Of a stretch of 9,555 bases of DNA, positions 1 through 6,591 are shown one piece after another (the first letter of the stretch is position 1; every line of letters starts with the position of its first letter). This stretch comes from Bacillota bacterium. GTDB lineage: Bacteria; Bacillota; Bacilli; Bacillales; Cytobacillaceae. The stretch covers positions 1 through 9,555 of the forward strand of contig JAEWIG010000270.1 of assembly GCA_023387295.1 (NCBI GenBank), given 5' to 3'. The notes under the pieces are model-generated. The model was given only the letters and a program-made list of their open reading frames with translations, made no database searches and was not told the DNA's origin. A program made the translations under genes and the position numbers.

Positions 1-33
1 ATAAAGGCATTTAAGGAGCCTAAAGGTGATGAA

Positions 34-741
34 ATGATACATACCTACTTAGGTGAGACAATAGGCTATGAGATAAAATATAAAAATCGTACATCCATAG
101 GCATTACAATGGATCACTATGGCAATATTGAAGTCCAAGCTCCAAAAGGGATACCAAATGAAAGCGTGCTTCAATTATTAGAGGACAACTGGGAACTGCT
201 ACAGAAAAGCTTAAAAGAAAAGAAGGATAGACTGCTTGGACCCCAGGAGAAGGTTTACGATCATGGTGAGAGCTTTCTGTATTTAGGAAGAACCTATCCC
301 ATTAAGATCTATCAAGATATAAATATCAAGCAAGATCATGTAGTGTTTAACGACGATAGATTACATATATATGTGAAACAGCTTGATGATGAAAAAATAA
401 AACAAGCTTTAAAACGTTTTTATTATAAACAGTGTAAAGCATTAGTAGAGAAGAGTATCCAGACTTTTCAAAGTAACTTTAAATCCAAACCACGCTTTAT
501 TCGTATTTCTGATAGCAAAACGACATGGGGAACATGTGATTCAAAGCTCCAGTTAACATTTAATTGGAGGCTGGCCATGGCACCACAAAAAGTAATCGAC
601 TATGTAGTTGTTCACGAAATGTGTCATATGGTCCATCTGAATCATGATCGCTCCTTTTGGCGTCTTGTTGGAAGTATCATGCCCGATTATAAAGAACAGG
701 AAAAATGGTTAGCGTTATTAAGCTGGAAAATGACGGTTTAA
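34..741 (+). CDS. YgjP-type (DUF45) zinc metallopeptidase
   Basis: A 235-residue protein of the YgjP/DUF45 family, related to SprT/WLM metallopeptidases and probably cytosolic, since no signal peptide or membrane segment is visible. The zinc site is clear: HEMCH at residues 194-198, with the third ligand probably H204 in the NHDRSFW stretch. Upstream is the family's conserved block with W165-G166 (TTWGTC), then NWRLAMAP and the DYVVVHE lead-in. The N-terminal ~100 residues form the beta-rich part that usually precedes the catalytic domain. The ATG at 34 has AAAGGTGAT at 22-30, and the protein opening fits the family. The frame stays open to the left edge of the window, however, so an upstream start cannot be excluded. 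The physiological substrate of YgjP-like proteins is not established. Family call is firm; function beyond metal-dependent hydrolysis is inference. Confidence 0.9.
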   Translation: MIHTYLGETIGYEIKYKNRTSIGITMDHYGNIEVQAPKGIPNESVLQLLEDNWELLQKSLKEKKDRLLGPQEKVYDHGESFLYLGRTYPIKIYQDINIKQDHVVFNDDRLHIYVKQLDDEKIKQALKRFYYKQCKALVEKSIQTFQSNFKSKPRFIRISDSKTTWGTCDSKLQLTFNWRLAMAPQKVIDYVVVHEMCHMVHLNHDRSFWRLVGSIMPDYKEQEKWLALLSWKMTV

Positions 742-787
742 TTGTATATATTACTTTTCCTATTGCAAAACAGAATGTAAACATAAA

Positions 788-832
788 GAAGGTAAGCGAT
801 TTTCTATGTATTAGAATGTCGCTTACCTTTAT
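788..832 (+). terminator. Long hairpin terminator after the DUF45 gene
   Basis: GGTAAGCGA at 791-799 pairs perfectly with TCGCTTACC at 819-827. The stem extends outward to 788/830 and, after one mismatch, inward through 802-806/812-816. It is followed by TTTAT and preceded by an A-rich stretch, so it could also act on the opposite strand. The T-run is short, so termination is likely but not certain. Confidence 0.7.
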
Positions 833-997
833 TAGTATTAAGGGGAATTTTAGAGCCTGTAAATAATTGGATGGTTATTATTATCTACATCCTATATTAT
901 GAAAGAATAGCTTACAACTTGTCCAACATATTAAAGTGCTAAATATTATTTATTTGAGAGAATTCTTTGATTCATTCAATAAATAGGGGGTACAAGC

Positions 998-2197
998 ATG
1001 GGGGCTTTAAAAGATTTAAATCATAAAAATATGGCGGCTGGAATGGTTGCAGGCATATTTATTATTACGGGACCAACTGCTCTTATATTGGAAGCATCAT
1101 CAAACGGAAATTTTACTATGGAGCAGACGATTTTATGGCTTTTTGCCGTCTATGTATTTGGTGGACTATTCGGGATGATTCTTCCTTTGTATTACCGTAT
1201 ACCCATCGTTGGTGGGCATACGTTAACTGGAGTTGCGTTTCTAGCGACCATGACAACTCAATTTACCTTCCATGAATTAATTGGGGCATATATTGTTTCC
1301 GCGATATTAATGTTACTCATAGGCTCTCTAGGTTTATTTTCAAAGCTAATGAACCTGGTTCCTAAGGAAATTATTTCGGCAATGCTAGCTGGGATGATTA
1401 CGAAATATATGGTGAATTTCATTATTTCTATTAATCAACTATTGATAGTTGGAGTCATTTCCTTGATCACTTTTTTCATCTTTAGTAGATGGAAGACAAA
1501 AATTCCGCCGGTCATTGCAGCAATTATAATTGGATTTATTGTATTAGTTCTGTTCTATCCTATGAATAGTGGTGAATGGACAACTGAAATGATTATCCCA
1601 CATATTCAATCACCTGCTTTCAATGCGGTGAGCTTCCTTTCTATATCCATCCCTCTTGCTTTGCTCATTTTAAGTAATGATGCAGCGGTTGCTGTTGGTG
1701 CATTGAAACAAAATAATTATCACGCTCCTGTTAATCGAATTATTTCTTTAAGTGGAGTATTTTCAATTGTAACAAGCTTTTTTGGAGGACAATCGGCAAA
1801 TATTGCAGGAATGGCAACTGTAATATGTTCAGATGAAGAGGCAGGACCTAAGGAAAAAAGGTATATGGGGGCAGTTGTCACTGGTTTTCTCCTTCTGTTA
1901 TACGGAATATTCTCATGGAAACTCGTTCCACTTATTCAGGCTTTACCGAAGGAGTTCATTTCGATAATTGTTGGATTCTCTCTTCTTGCTGTGTTTGGAA
2001 ATAGCTTACATCAAAGTTTCTCAAAGCAATCGATGAAAATAAGTGCAACATTTGCCTTTATTATCGCTTTGTCTAATATTACAATCTTACATGTAAGTGC
2101 GCCAGTTTGGTCTTTAGTAGTCGGTGCTTTCATTGCACGATATATAGAAAATGACAAGTCGAGTGTAATGAAGAAAATGGGAAAGAAAATAGCTTAA
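998..2197 (+). CDS. BenE-family (benzoate/H+ symporter-like) membrane transporter
   Basis: A 399-residue polytopic membrane protein with about 11-12 hydrophobic segments, the usual length for the BenE family (PF03594). Family-typical stretches are YRIPIVGGHTLTGVAF (66-81), IGAY followed by AMLAGMI (128-134), and a conserved block at about 261-289 with FFGGQSANIAG, ATVIC and KRY. Characterised BenE proteins import benzoate with protons, but many Bacillus members (YdcO-like) have no proven substrate. The usual STPG-like residues of the first re-entrant region appear here as HTLTG, so benzoate should not be assumed. The ATG has AGGGGG at 985-990 at good spacing. An eamA-type permease starts 48 bp downstream with no terminator between, suggesting co-transcription. 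No aromatic-degradation gene is nearby to support a benzoate role. Confidence 0.85.
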   Translation: MGALKDLNHKNMAAGMVAGIFIITGPTALILEASSNGNFTMEQTILWLFAVYVFGGLFGMILPLYYRIPIVGGHTLTGVAFLATMTTQFTFHELIGAYIVSAILMLLIGSLGLFSKLMNLVPKEIISAMLAGMITKYMVNFIISINQLLIVGVISLITFFIFSRWKTKIPPVIAAIIIGFIVLVLFYPMNSGEWTTEMIIPHIQSPAFNAVSFLSISIPLALLILSNDAAVAVGALKQNNYHAPVNRIISLSGVFSIVTSFFGGQSANIAGMATVICSDEEAGPKEKRYMGAVVTGFLLLLYGIFSWKLVPLIQALPKEFISIIVGFSLLAVFGNSLHQSFSKQSMKISATFAFIIALSNITILHVSAPVWSLVVGAFIARYIENDKSSVMKKMGKKIA

Positions 2198-2245
2198 CAT
2201 TACAATTTACTTAAACAACATTTTTATAGAAAAGCAGGTACTAAA

Positions 2246-3112
2246 ATGAGTATTATATTAGCATTATTGGCAGCCTTATTCGCCTCTCTTACTGCGATTT
2301 TGGCGAAGATTGGGATTGAAAATGTCAATTCAAATTTAGCTACGGCGATCCGAACGATTATGGTGTTGGTTATGGCTTTTATCACCGTGATCATAACGGG
2401 AAAGCTTGATACCATACCATTGATTTCAAGCAGTGCACTATGGTTTATTATATTGTCTGGATTTGCTACGGGATTTTCGTGGTTGTTTTTCTTCAAAGCT
2501 TTGGCTATTGGGGATGTTTCGAAGGTTGTACCTATAGATAAATCCAGTGTTGTGTTAACGATTATTATTTCAGTTCTATTTCTAGGAGAAGCAGCAAAGC
2601 CACTTGTTTTAGCTGGCGGTGCTATTATTGCGATTGGTACTTTTGTTTTAATTGGAAAAAATGATAAAAAGCAACGATTTACTGGTTCGCAAATTTATAT
2701 TGTTTATGCAATATTGGCCGCAGTCTTTGCCGCATTAACTTCTATCCTCGCGAAAGTCGGGATGGAAGGTGTTGATTCGAATGTAGCGACTTTTTTGCGA
2801 ACAATCGTTATTCTACTCTTTTCTTGGGGGATTGTATTTTTCCAAGGAACCCATAAAGAAATCAAGAGGATTTCGAAGAGAGGGTTTCTATTTCTTATTT
2901 TATCCGGTGTAGCAACGGGTTTATCATGGCTCTGTTATTTTGCGGCGTTAGCTATCGGAAAAGTTTCTATAGTCGCACCGATTGATAAATTTAGTGTTGT
3001 ACTGACCATGATTTTGAGCTTCATCTTTTTAAAAGAAAAAGCGTCTAAACACACTATTATTGGTGGAATTATTATTACAATTGGAACGACGTTACTTATT
3101 CTAAATCCCTAA
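2246..3112 (+). CDS. EamA/DMT-family permease made of two near-identical halves
   Basis: A 288-residue membrane protein of the drug/metabolite transporter superfamily with two EamA domains, about ten membrane segments in total. The halves (about 1-142 and 150-288) are unusually alike: LAALFASLTAILAKIG versus LAAVFAALTSILAKVG, SGFATGFSWL versus SGVATGLSWL, and VVPIDKSSVVLT versus VAPIDKFSVVLT. Each half also matches the single-domain EamA proteins of about 140 residues (COG2510 type), so this looks like a tandem fusion of that gene. The substrate is unknown; the family exports amino acids, metabolites or drugs. The ATG has AAAGCAGG upstream (2231-2238). It lies 48 bp after benE and probably shares its transcript. 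The TAA stop is inside the terminator stem that follows. Confidence 0.88.
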   Translation: MSIILALLAALFASLTAILAKIGIENVNSNLATAIRTIMVLVMAFITVIITGKLDTIPLISSSALWFIILSGFATGFSWLFFFKALAIGDVSKVVPIDKSSVVLTIIISVLFLGEAAKPLVLAGGAIIAIGTFVLIGKNDKKQRFTGSQIYIVYAILAAVFAALTSILAKVGMEGVDSNVATFLRTIVILLFSWGIVFFQGTHKEIKRISKRGFLFLILSGVATGLSWLCYFAALAIGKVSIVAPIDKFSVVLTMILSFIFLKEKASKHTIIGGIIITIGTTLLILNP

Positions 3113-3136
3113 GCATATGCTTAGGGATTTTTATAT
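3103..3136 (+). terminator. Perfect palindromic terminator overlapping the eamA stop codon
   Basis: Positions 3103-3130 are a perfect 28-bp palindrome centred between 3116 and 3117 (arm AAATCCCTAAGCAT), followed by TTATATATAA. The TAA stop of the permease (3110-3112) lies inside the left arm, so a terminating ribosome would overlap the stem. The symmetrical A and T flanks mean it could work in both directions. The same stem sequence recurs after the minus-strand SDR gene near 5605-5636. Confidence 0.85.
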
Positions 3137-3190
3137 ATAAAACCAAGAATCATGGGATAAGTACAAGAATACACAGAGTTATTAAATGAC

Positions 3191-3199
3191 TGTTATAAT
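3191..3199 (+). promoter_or_regulatory. Possible extended -10 promoter, distal to sstT
   Basis: TGTTATAAT fits the extended -10 pattern TGnTATAAT. No good -35 is visible 17 bp upstream. It would give a leader of about 235 nt and may be secondary to the better promoter at 3220-3248. Confidence 0.35.
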
Positions 3200-3219
3200 A
3201 CTAAAATTTATAATTAATA

Positions 3220-3248
3220 TTGTAATATACCAAAAGAGTCAGTATAAT
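3220..3248 (+). promoter_or_regulatory. SigA-type promoter for sstT
   Basis: TTGTAA at 3220-3225 and TATAAT at 3243-3248 are separated by exactly 17 bp, with a perfect -10. Transcription should start near 3255, leaving a leader of about 188 nt before the sstT start codon. It lies between the eamA terminator and sstT, so sstT has its own transcription unit. Confidence 0.65.
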
Positions 3249-3254
3249 GTTTTT

Positions 3255-3442
3255 ATCCGGAAGACAAACATCCTTATGGGGTGGAATCCTAAGGGGTTTG
3301 TCGATTTATATCTGACGAATGTCATCTGTTATAGAATAGTTTATGTCTATAATAGTTTGGGCTTTTCTGCAGTGTTAAAAGAAAGAGTAGAATAAAAGTT
3401 AACAATGGTACAATTTTATTGTTAGCTAGTGGAGGAACATCT
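3255..3442 (+). promoter_or_regulatory. Hairpin-rich 5' leader of sstT, no known riboswitch recognised
   Basis: No credible gene lies in the 330 bases between eamA and sstT. The predicted transcript instead holds a row of hairpins. The best is at 3263-3302: GACAAAC pairs with GTTTGTC, then CCTTA with TAAGG, enclosing a G-rich loop. Next are TGAC/GTCA (3313-3324), TTATAGA/TCTATAA (3329-3352), CTTTT/AAAAG (3362-3381) and a 10-bp stem with one G-U pair at 3397-3427. The last ends 3 nt before the GGAGGA ribosome binding site of sstT. No pre-sstT terminator with a T-run is evident, so any control would more likely act on translation or RNA stability. It matches none of the riboswitch consensuses I can recall. 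A 69-codon open frame at 3186-3395 has no family resemblance or convincing ribosome site. Confidence 0.45.
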
Positions 3443-4681
3443 ATGAAAAGTTTACTGAAAAAGTGGAACCAAATAAGTCTAGTTAAACAAATAATCGTTG
3501 GATTAATGATTGGTATTATCCTAGCTTTAGCAATTCCAGAGGTAGCAAAACCGATTGTCATTTTTGGTTCTTTATTTGTAGGTGCTTTAAAAGCTATTGC
3601 ACCTGTATTAGTCCTATTGTTGGTTATGTCGGCTATTGCCGGACACAAAAGTGGTCATAAAACAAATATGAAATCAGTTCTCATTCTGTATCTTTTAGGA
3701 ACTTTTTTAGCTGGATTAATTGCAGTAATTGTTAGCTTTATCTTCCCTGTCAGCTTAACGCTTGTAAAGGGAGCGGAGGGTGTGTCACCTCCTAGCGGTG
3801 TTGTTGAGGTTCTTAAAACATTGCTGATGAATATTGTGGATAACCCAGTGAAAGCCATTTATAATTCGAATTATATTGGAATTCTAGCTTGGGGTGTTCT
3901 CCTTGGCCTAGCTTTAAGAAATGCAGCAGATACGACAAAAACGTTGATAACTAATTTTTCGGATGCTGTTTCGAAAATGGTTACATGGGTCATTAAGCTT
4001 GCCCCATTAGGAATTATGGGTCTTGTATTTGAGTCGATTACGACAAGTGGATTGGATGCTTTACTAGGATTTGGGAAATTACTAGTTGTATTAATTGGTT
4101 GTATGCTCTTTGTAGCGTTAGTTGTGAATCCGATCCTTGTTTATGTTTTTATCAAGCAAAACCCATACCCACTTGTATTCAAATGTATTAAAGAAAGTGG
4201 TATTACAGCATTCTTTACACGTAGCTCAGCAGCAAATATTCCCGTTAATATGAAATTATGTGAAAATCTAGGTTTGAATAAGGATAGCTATTCAGTATCC
4301 ATTCCACTAGGGGCAACCATTAACATGGCAGGGGCAGCTGTTACGATTTCAGTATTAACCCTTGCAGCGGTGAATACTCTTGGTATTCAAGTGGATCTTC
4401 CAACAGCCATCATTCTTAGCGTATTGTCAGCTGTGTGTGCTTGTGGTGCTTCAGGGGTTGCAGGTGGCTCATTGTTACTGATTCCTTTAGCATGTAGCCT
4501 TTTTGGAATCCCGGCAGATGTCGCAATGCAGGTAGTAGGAGTCGGCTTTATCATCGGGGTTCTACAAGACTCTTTTGAAACAGCACTTAATTCATCAACA
4601 GATGTACTTTTTACAGCTGCAGCTGAATATAAAGAGTGGCGTAAAGAAGGTAAGAAAATTGATATTAATAAAGTAGCATAG
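3443..4681 (+). CDS. sstT: Na+/serine-threonine symporter SstT
   Basis: A 412-residue secondary transporter of the dicarboxylate/amino acid:cation symporter family (SLC1-like fold), matching the usual SstT length of about 414. It imports serine and threonine with sodium across the cytoplasmic membrane. Signature parts are in order: serine-rich hairpin TRSSAANIPVNM (259-270), the NMAGAA sodium/substrate motif of TM7 (294-299), second re-entrant hairpin ASGVAGGSLLLIP (336-348), and DSFETALNSSTD of TM8 (376-387). The start is set at the ATG at 3443 because GGAGGA (3431-3436) lies 6 nt before it and the MKSLLKKW opening is typical. A TTG at 3419 in the same frame would add eight unlikely residues and has no ribosome site. 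The gene is flanked by its own promoter and terminator and is preceded by a structured leader. Confidence 0.95.
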   Translation: MKSLLKKWNQISLVKQIIVGLMIGIILALAIPEVAKPIVIFGSLFVGALKAIAPVLVLLLVMSAIAGHKSGHKTNMKSVLILYLLGTFLAGLIAVIVSFIFPVSLTLVKGAEGVSPPSGVVEVLKTLLMNIVDNPVKAIYNSNYIGILAWGVLLGLALRNAADTTKTLITNFSDAVSKMVTWVIKLAPLGIMGLVFESITTSGLDALLGFGKLLVVLIGCMLFVALVVNPILVYVFIKQNPYPLVFKCIKESGITAFFTRSSAANIPVNMKLCENLGLNKDSYSVSIPLGATINMAGAAVTISVLTLAAVNTLGIQVDLPTAIILSVLSAVCACGASGVAGGSLLLIPLACSLFGIPADVAMQVVGVGFIIGVLQDSFETALNSSTDVLFTAAAEYKEWRKEGKKIDINKVA

Positions 4682-4707
4682 AGAATAAATCCTCTTTTTG
4701 AATGAAA

Positions 4708-4755
4708 TGTACCTCCAATGTTTAGAATTGATTAACATTGGAGGTACAATTTTTA
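4708..4755 (+). terminator. Strong intrinsic terminator of sstT
   Basis: GTACCTCCAATG (4709-4720) pairs perfectly with CATTGGAGGTAC (4736-4747), and the stem extends by one outer and two inner A-T pairs. The run TTTTT at 4750-4754 follows. It lies 27 nt after the sstT stop. Confidence 0.9.
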
Positions 4756-4772
4756 TTGGTGAATTCGTTAGA

Positions 4773-4801
4773 TTGAATTAATGATAAATTATATCCATAA
4801 T
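4773..4801 (+). promoter_or_regulatory. Possible SigA promoter for the 106-residue membrane protein
   Basis: TTGAAT (4773-4778) and CATAAT (4796-4801) are 17 bp apart. They lie after the sstT terminator and about 47 bp before the next start codon, so the position is sensible. The match is moderate in very AT-rich DNA. Confidence 0.4.
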
Positions 4802-4847
4802 ATAGTTATTATGAGAATCATTAAAGAACATAGAAAAGGAGATTTGT

Positions 4848-5168
4848 ATGAAAAAACTTTTCAAAAATCCCTCTAGGATGGCAAGACTATCTCTTATTGC
4901 TACTGTTGTAATGACGATTTTGCTATTGTTAGTGTTGCAACTAGTGGGCACAGATTCAAAGCTTATTCATCTGATTGGAAAAGTAACAATCGCCATTTCA
5001 CTGCCATTTCTAATGTTGAATCCACTACTTGGCTTTATTTATTCTTTTTTTATTAAAGGAAAAAGTAAAATCCTGTTTATTTTATTGCATCTAGTCTGTA
5101 TTTGCACAATCTCTGTTTTTGCGTTTATAACGATTATGTTCAGATACTTTGTACCATTTGCTCCATAG
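4848..5168 (+). CDS. Small hypothetical membrane protein (106 aa)
   Basis: I do not recognise a family. The 106-residue product starts with a basic, amphipathic stretch (MKKLFKNPSRMARL) followed by about three hydrophobic segments near residues 14-34, 45-68 and 74-97. Short charged loops (GTDSK and KGKSK) separate them. This is an integral membrane protein with no catalytic motif visible. The ATG is preceded by an excellent ribosome site, AAAGGAGAT at 4835-4843, and a plausible promoter, which together support a real gene. It stands alone between the sstT terminator and a convergent minus-strand gene whose stop is 48 bp away. No clear terminator is visible in that 48-bp gap. Confidence 0.75.
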   Translation: MKKLFKNPSRMARLSLIATVVMTILLLLVLQLVGTDSKLIHLIGKVTIAISLPFLMLNPLLGFIYSFFIKGKSKILFILLHLVCICTISVFAFITIMFRYFVPFAP

Positions 5169-5216
5169 AATTATTTATAAAAAAATAAGTGTATATCTTT
5201 TTAGAAGGTATTGCTA

Positions 5217-5465
5217 TTACAAAAAATAAATGAAATCTAATATTTCCGAATTAAAATAATCCCAAATTTTCGTAATGAAATAGGAGAGTGTAACAAAAAA
5301 CCATCTAATTAAATTTAGCAAAATTTGAATAATTGCTATTAGTAGCCCTGATTTCCAGAGAACAAAGAAGATAAGTCCATAAAATGCGTAGCGTATTCCT
5401 TTTTTGCCCCAAAACATAAATCCAAGTGCGAACAAGACAATAATTCCAATTATGTAGAACATCAT
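5217..5465 (-). CDS. Small hypothetical membrane protein (82 aa), minus strand
   Basis: An 82-residue, very hydrophobic product with no family I recognise. A first membrane segment covers about residues 3-19. A short basic loop (WGKKGIRY) is followed by one or two segments at about 27-63 and an aromatic, acidic tail (KIWDYFNSE). Two ATG codons are adjacent, at 5465 and 5462. The ribosome site AGGTG is only 2 nt before the first and 5 nt before the second, so the second Met may be the real start. A SigA-like promoter on the same strand lies about 43 bp upstream. These signals, and the coherent membrane-protein composition, argue for a real gene. AT-rich DNA can produce hydrophobic frames by chance, so confidence is moderate. 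Confidence 0.55.
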   Translation of the reverse strand: MMFYIIGIIVLFALGFMFWGKKGIRYAFYGLIFFVLWKSGLLIAIIQILLNLIRWFFVTLSYFITKIWDYFNSEILDFIYFL

Positions 5466-5507
5466 TTCACCTAGTTTTTCGCTTATTAAAATGAATAGAA
5501 CTACTTT

Positions 5508-5536
5508 AAAATAACAATCAAATCAAGGTTCGTCAA
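5508..5536 (-). promoter_or_regulatory. Probable promoter for the 82-residue membrane protein
   Basis: On the minus strand, TTGACG (5536-5531) and TATTTT (5513-5508) are 17 bp apart. Transcription would start near 5501, about 36 nt before the start codon at 5465. Confidence 0.45.
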
Positions 5537-5604
5537 TGGGGATGAACGTAATGGCAATATTGGCAAAAATTAAGAATGAAATGCGGTGAACAGAATAACA
5601 AATT

Positions 5605-5640
5605 AAAATCCCTAAGCATTGCTGCTTAGAGATTTTTTTA
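5605..5640 (-). terminator. Bidirectional terminator downstream of the SDR gene
   Basis: The stem pairs 5605-5618 with 5623-5636, with one C/A mismatch at 5611/5630 and the loop TTGC. On the minus strand it directly follows the SDR stop and ends in TTTTAATT. On the plus strand it is followed by seven Ts (5633-5639), so it may also stop plus-strand transcription. Its arm shares AAATCCCTAAGCA with the eamA terminator at 3103-3130. Confidence 0.8.
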
Positions 5641-6399
5641 TCAATATGCTGTCCAACCTGAATCAGCAGTTATGATTGTACCATTTACAAAACTAGAATC
5701 CTCTGATGCGAGAAATAATGTCACTTTTGCAATTTCTTCGGGTTCCCCACTGCGCGGATTGAAGCTGGCTCCAGCCATTGCTCTTGCCAATCCAAATTCA
5801 CTAGGCTCAGACATGGTAGTACCAATATTTGTCTTTACTCCCCCAGCAGCAATCGCATTACATCGAACGCCTAATTCTGCATATTGGAAAGCGACATTTT
5901 TCGTTAGTCCGATTATTCCATGCTTCGATGATGTATAGGCTGCTCCTGCTCTAGAGCCGTTGAGTCCAGCTACGGAAGCTATGTTGATAATCACACCGCT
6001 TTTTTTAGCTGTAAAAATAGGAAGTGCTTTTCTCATTAAGCGCATCGGACCTGTTAAATTGATTGCTATGACTCTTTCCCAAAGGTCATCAGTTAAATCA
6101 GCAGCAGGAACCATATTATCCATAATGCCTGCATTATTTACTAAAATATCAAGTGGCCCGTAATTGATAACGGCAGTATCAATCATTTTTTGTACATCTT
6201 CTTCTTTTGCTACGTTTCCAGAAACCGCTGTAGCCACTCCACCATTTGCTTCAATTTCTGCAACCGTTTCTTCAACACCTGAAGCATTAATATCAGATGC
6301 GACTACATTTGCACCTTCTTTTGCGAATAAAAGAGCTATGGCTTTCCCAATTCCAGATGCAGCTCCTGTTATTAGTGCAACTTTCCCCTCAAGTTTCAT
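5641..6399 (-). CDS. Short-chain dehydrogenase/reductase (classical SDR)
   Basis: A 252-residue cytosolic NAD(P)-dependent oxidoreductase with a Rossmann fold; the substrate cannot be told from sequence. Classical SDR motifs are all present: TGAASGIG (11-18) for the cofactor, D36 at the end of strand 2 (suggesting NAD over NADP), NNAG (88-91), N114, S142, Y155 and K159 (YTSSK). Two oddities: N62 replaces the Asp usually found in the DV motif that holds the adenine ring, and the usual PGG after NAIA is AGG here (185-187). The ATG at 6399 is chosen because GGGAGGG (6414-6408) is 8 nt upstream and MKLEGKVALITG is the standard opening. The frame runs on to 6465, but the extra 22 residues are not SDR-like. 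It is transcribed alone, divergent from the gene at 6648. Confidence 0.93.
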   Translation of the reverse strand: MKLEGKVALITGAASGIGKAIALLFAKEGANVVASDINASGVEETVAEIEANGGVATAVSGNVAKEEDVQKMIDTAVINYGPLDILVNNAGIMDNMVPAADLTDDLWERVIAINLTGPMRLMRKALPIFTAKKSGVIINIASVAGLNGSRAGAAYTSSKHGIIGLTKNVAFQYAELGVRCNAIAAGGVKTNIGTTMSEPSEFGLARAMAGASFNPRSGEPEEIAKVTLFLASEDSSFVNGTIITADSGWTAY

Positions 6400-6436
6400 A
6401 CATATGTCCCTCCCATTATTTAATATCCCCATGCTT

Positions 6437-6465
6437 AGTTTAAAGTAATTAATAGACAATTTCAA
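6437..6465 (-). promoter_or_regulatory. Candidate promoter for the SDR gene
   Basis: On the minus strand, TTGAAA (6465-6460) and TAAACT (6442-6437) are 17 bp apart, giving a start near 6430 and a leader of about 30 nt. The -35 is good and the -10 moderate. The dyad at 6468-6504 abuts its upstream edge. Confidence 0.4.
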
Positions 6466-6467
6466 TA

Positions 6468-6504
6468 ATTCATTTTATTCATGATTGCTGAAATAAAAGT
6501 GAAT
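6468..6504. repeat. Imperfect dyad next to the SDR promoter
   Basis: The arm 6468-6481 (ATTCATTTTATTCA) is an imperfect inverted copy of 6489-6504, with 14 pairable positions, one G-U pair and two bulged A's around a 7-nt centre (TGATTGC). It abuts the proposed SDR -35 box, so it may be an operator. AT-rich DNA makes such dyads fairly common. Confidence 0.4.
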
Positions 6505-6529
6505 AAATCCAAATGTCATCCCTAGTCAA

Positions 6530-6559
6530 TTTGGTAAAAGTTAGGTTTGTTTGGTAAAA
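6530..6559. repeat. Direct repeat TTTGGTAAAA x2, possible operator
   Basis: TTTGGTAAAA occurs at 6530-6539 and again, identically, at 6550-6559. The 20-bp period is close to two helical turns, so both copies face the same side of the DNA. They lie in the divergent region between the SDR gene and the alpha-CTD-like gene, 90-120 bp before the latter's start codon. Binding by a regulator is inference. Confidence 0.45.
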
Positions 6560-6585
6560 CATTATTTTTTCTTATGGTTAATGAA

Positions 6586-6591
6586 TATGAT
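6586..6591 (+). promoter_or_regulatory. Possible -10 element for the alpha-CTD-like gene
   Basis: TATGAT matches the -10 consensus at five of six positions and lies 56 bp before the start codon. The -35 region (around 6563, TATTTT) is poor, so an activator might be needed. This is tentative. Confidence 0.3.

Noticed and set aside
1..33. Upstream extension of the DUF45 protein beyond the window
   Set aside because: The frame is open to the edge, but the ATG at 34 has its own ribosome site and gives the family's usual N-terminus, so the extension is unlikely though not excluded.
2224..2496. Minus-strand 90-codon frame over the start of the EamA permease
   Set aside because: It is the antisense of a well-supported membrane protein, with no ribosome site or family signal.
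3255..3330. T-box-like string GGGGTGGAATCC in the sstT leader
   Set aside because: It resembles the AGGGTGGnACCGCG core only loosely, lies too near the predicted 5' end to leave room for the specifier stem, and no terminator with a T-run follows it.
3186..3395. 69-codon plus-strand open frame before sstT
   Set aside because: It has no convincing ribosome site and no protein-like composition, and it overlaps the sstT promoter and leader hairpins.
3322..3858. Minus-strand frames across the sstT leader and 5' end
   Set aside because: Antisense shadows of SstT and its leader; no start signals.
5672..6448. Three plus-strand open frames opposite the SDR gene
   Set aside because: They are antisense shadows of a clear SDR coding sequence and lack ribosome sites.
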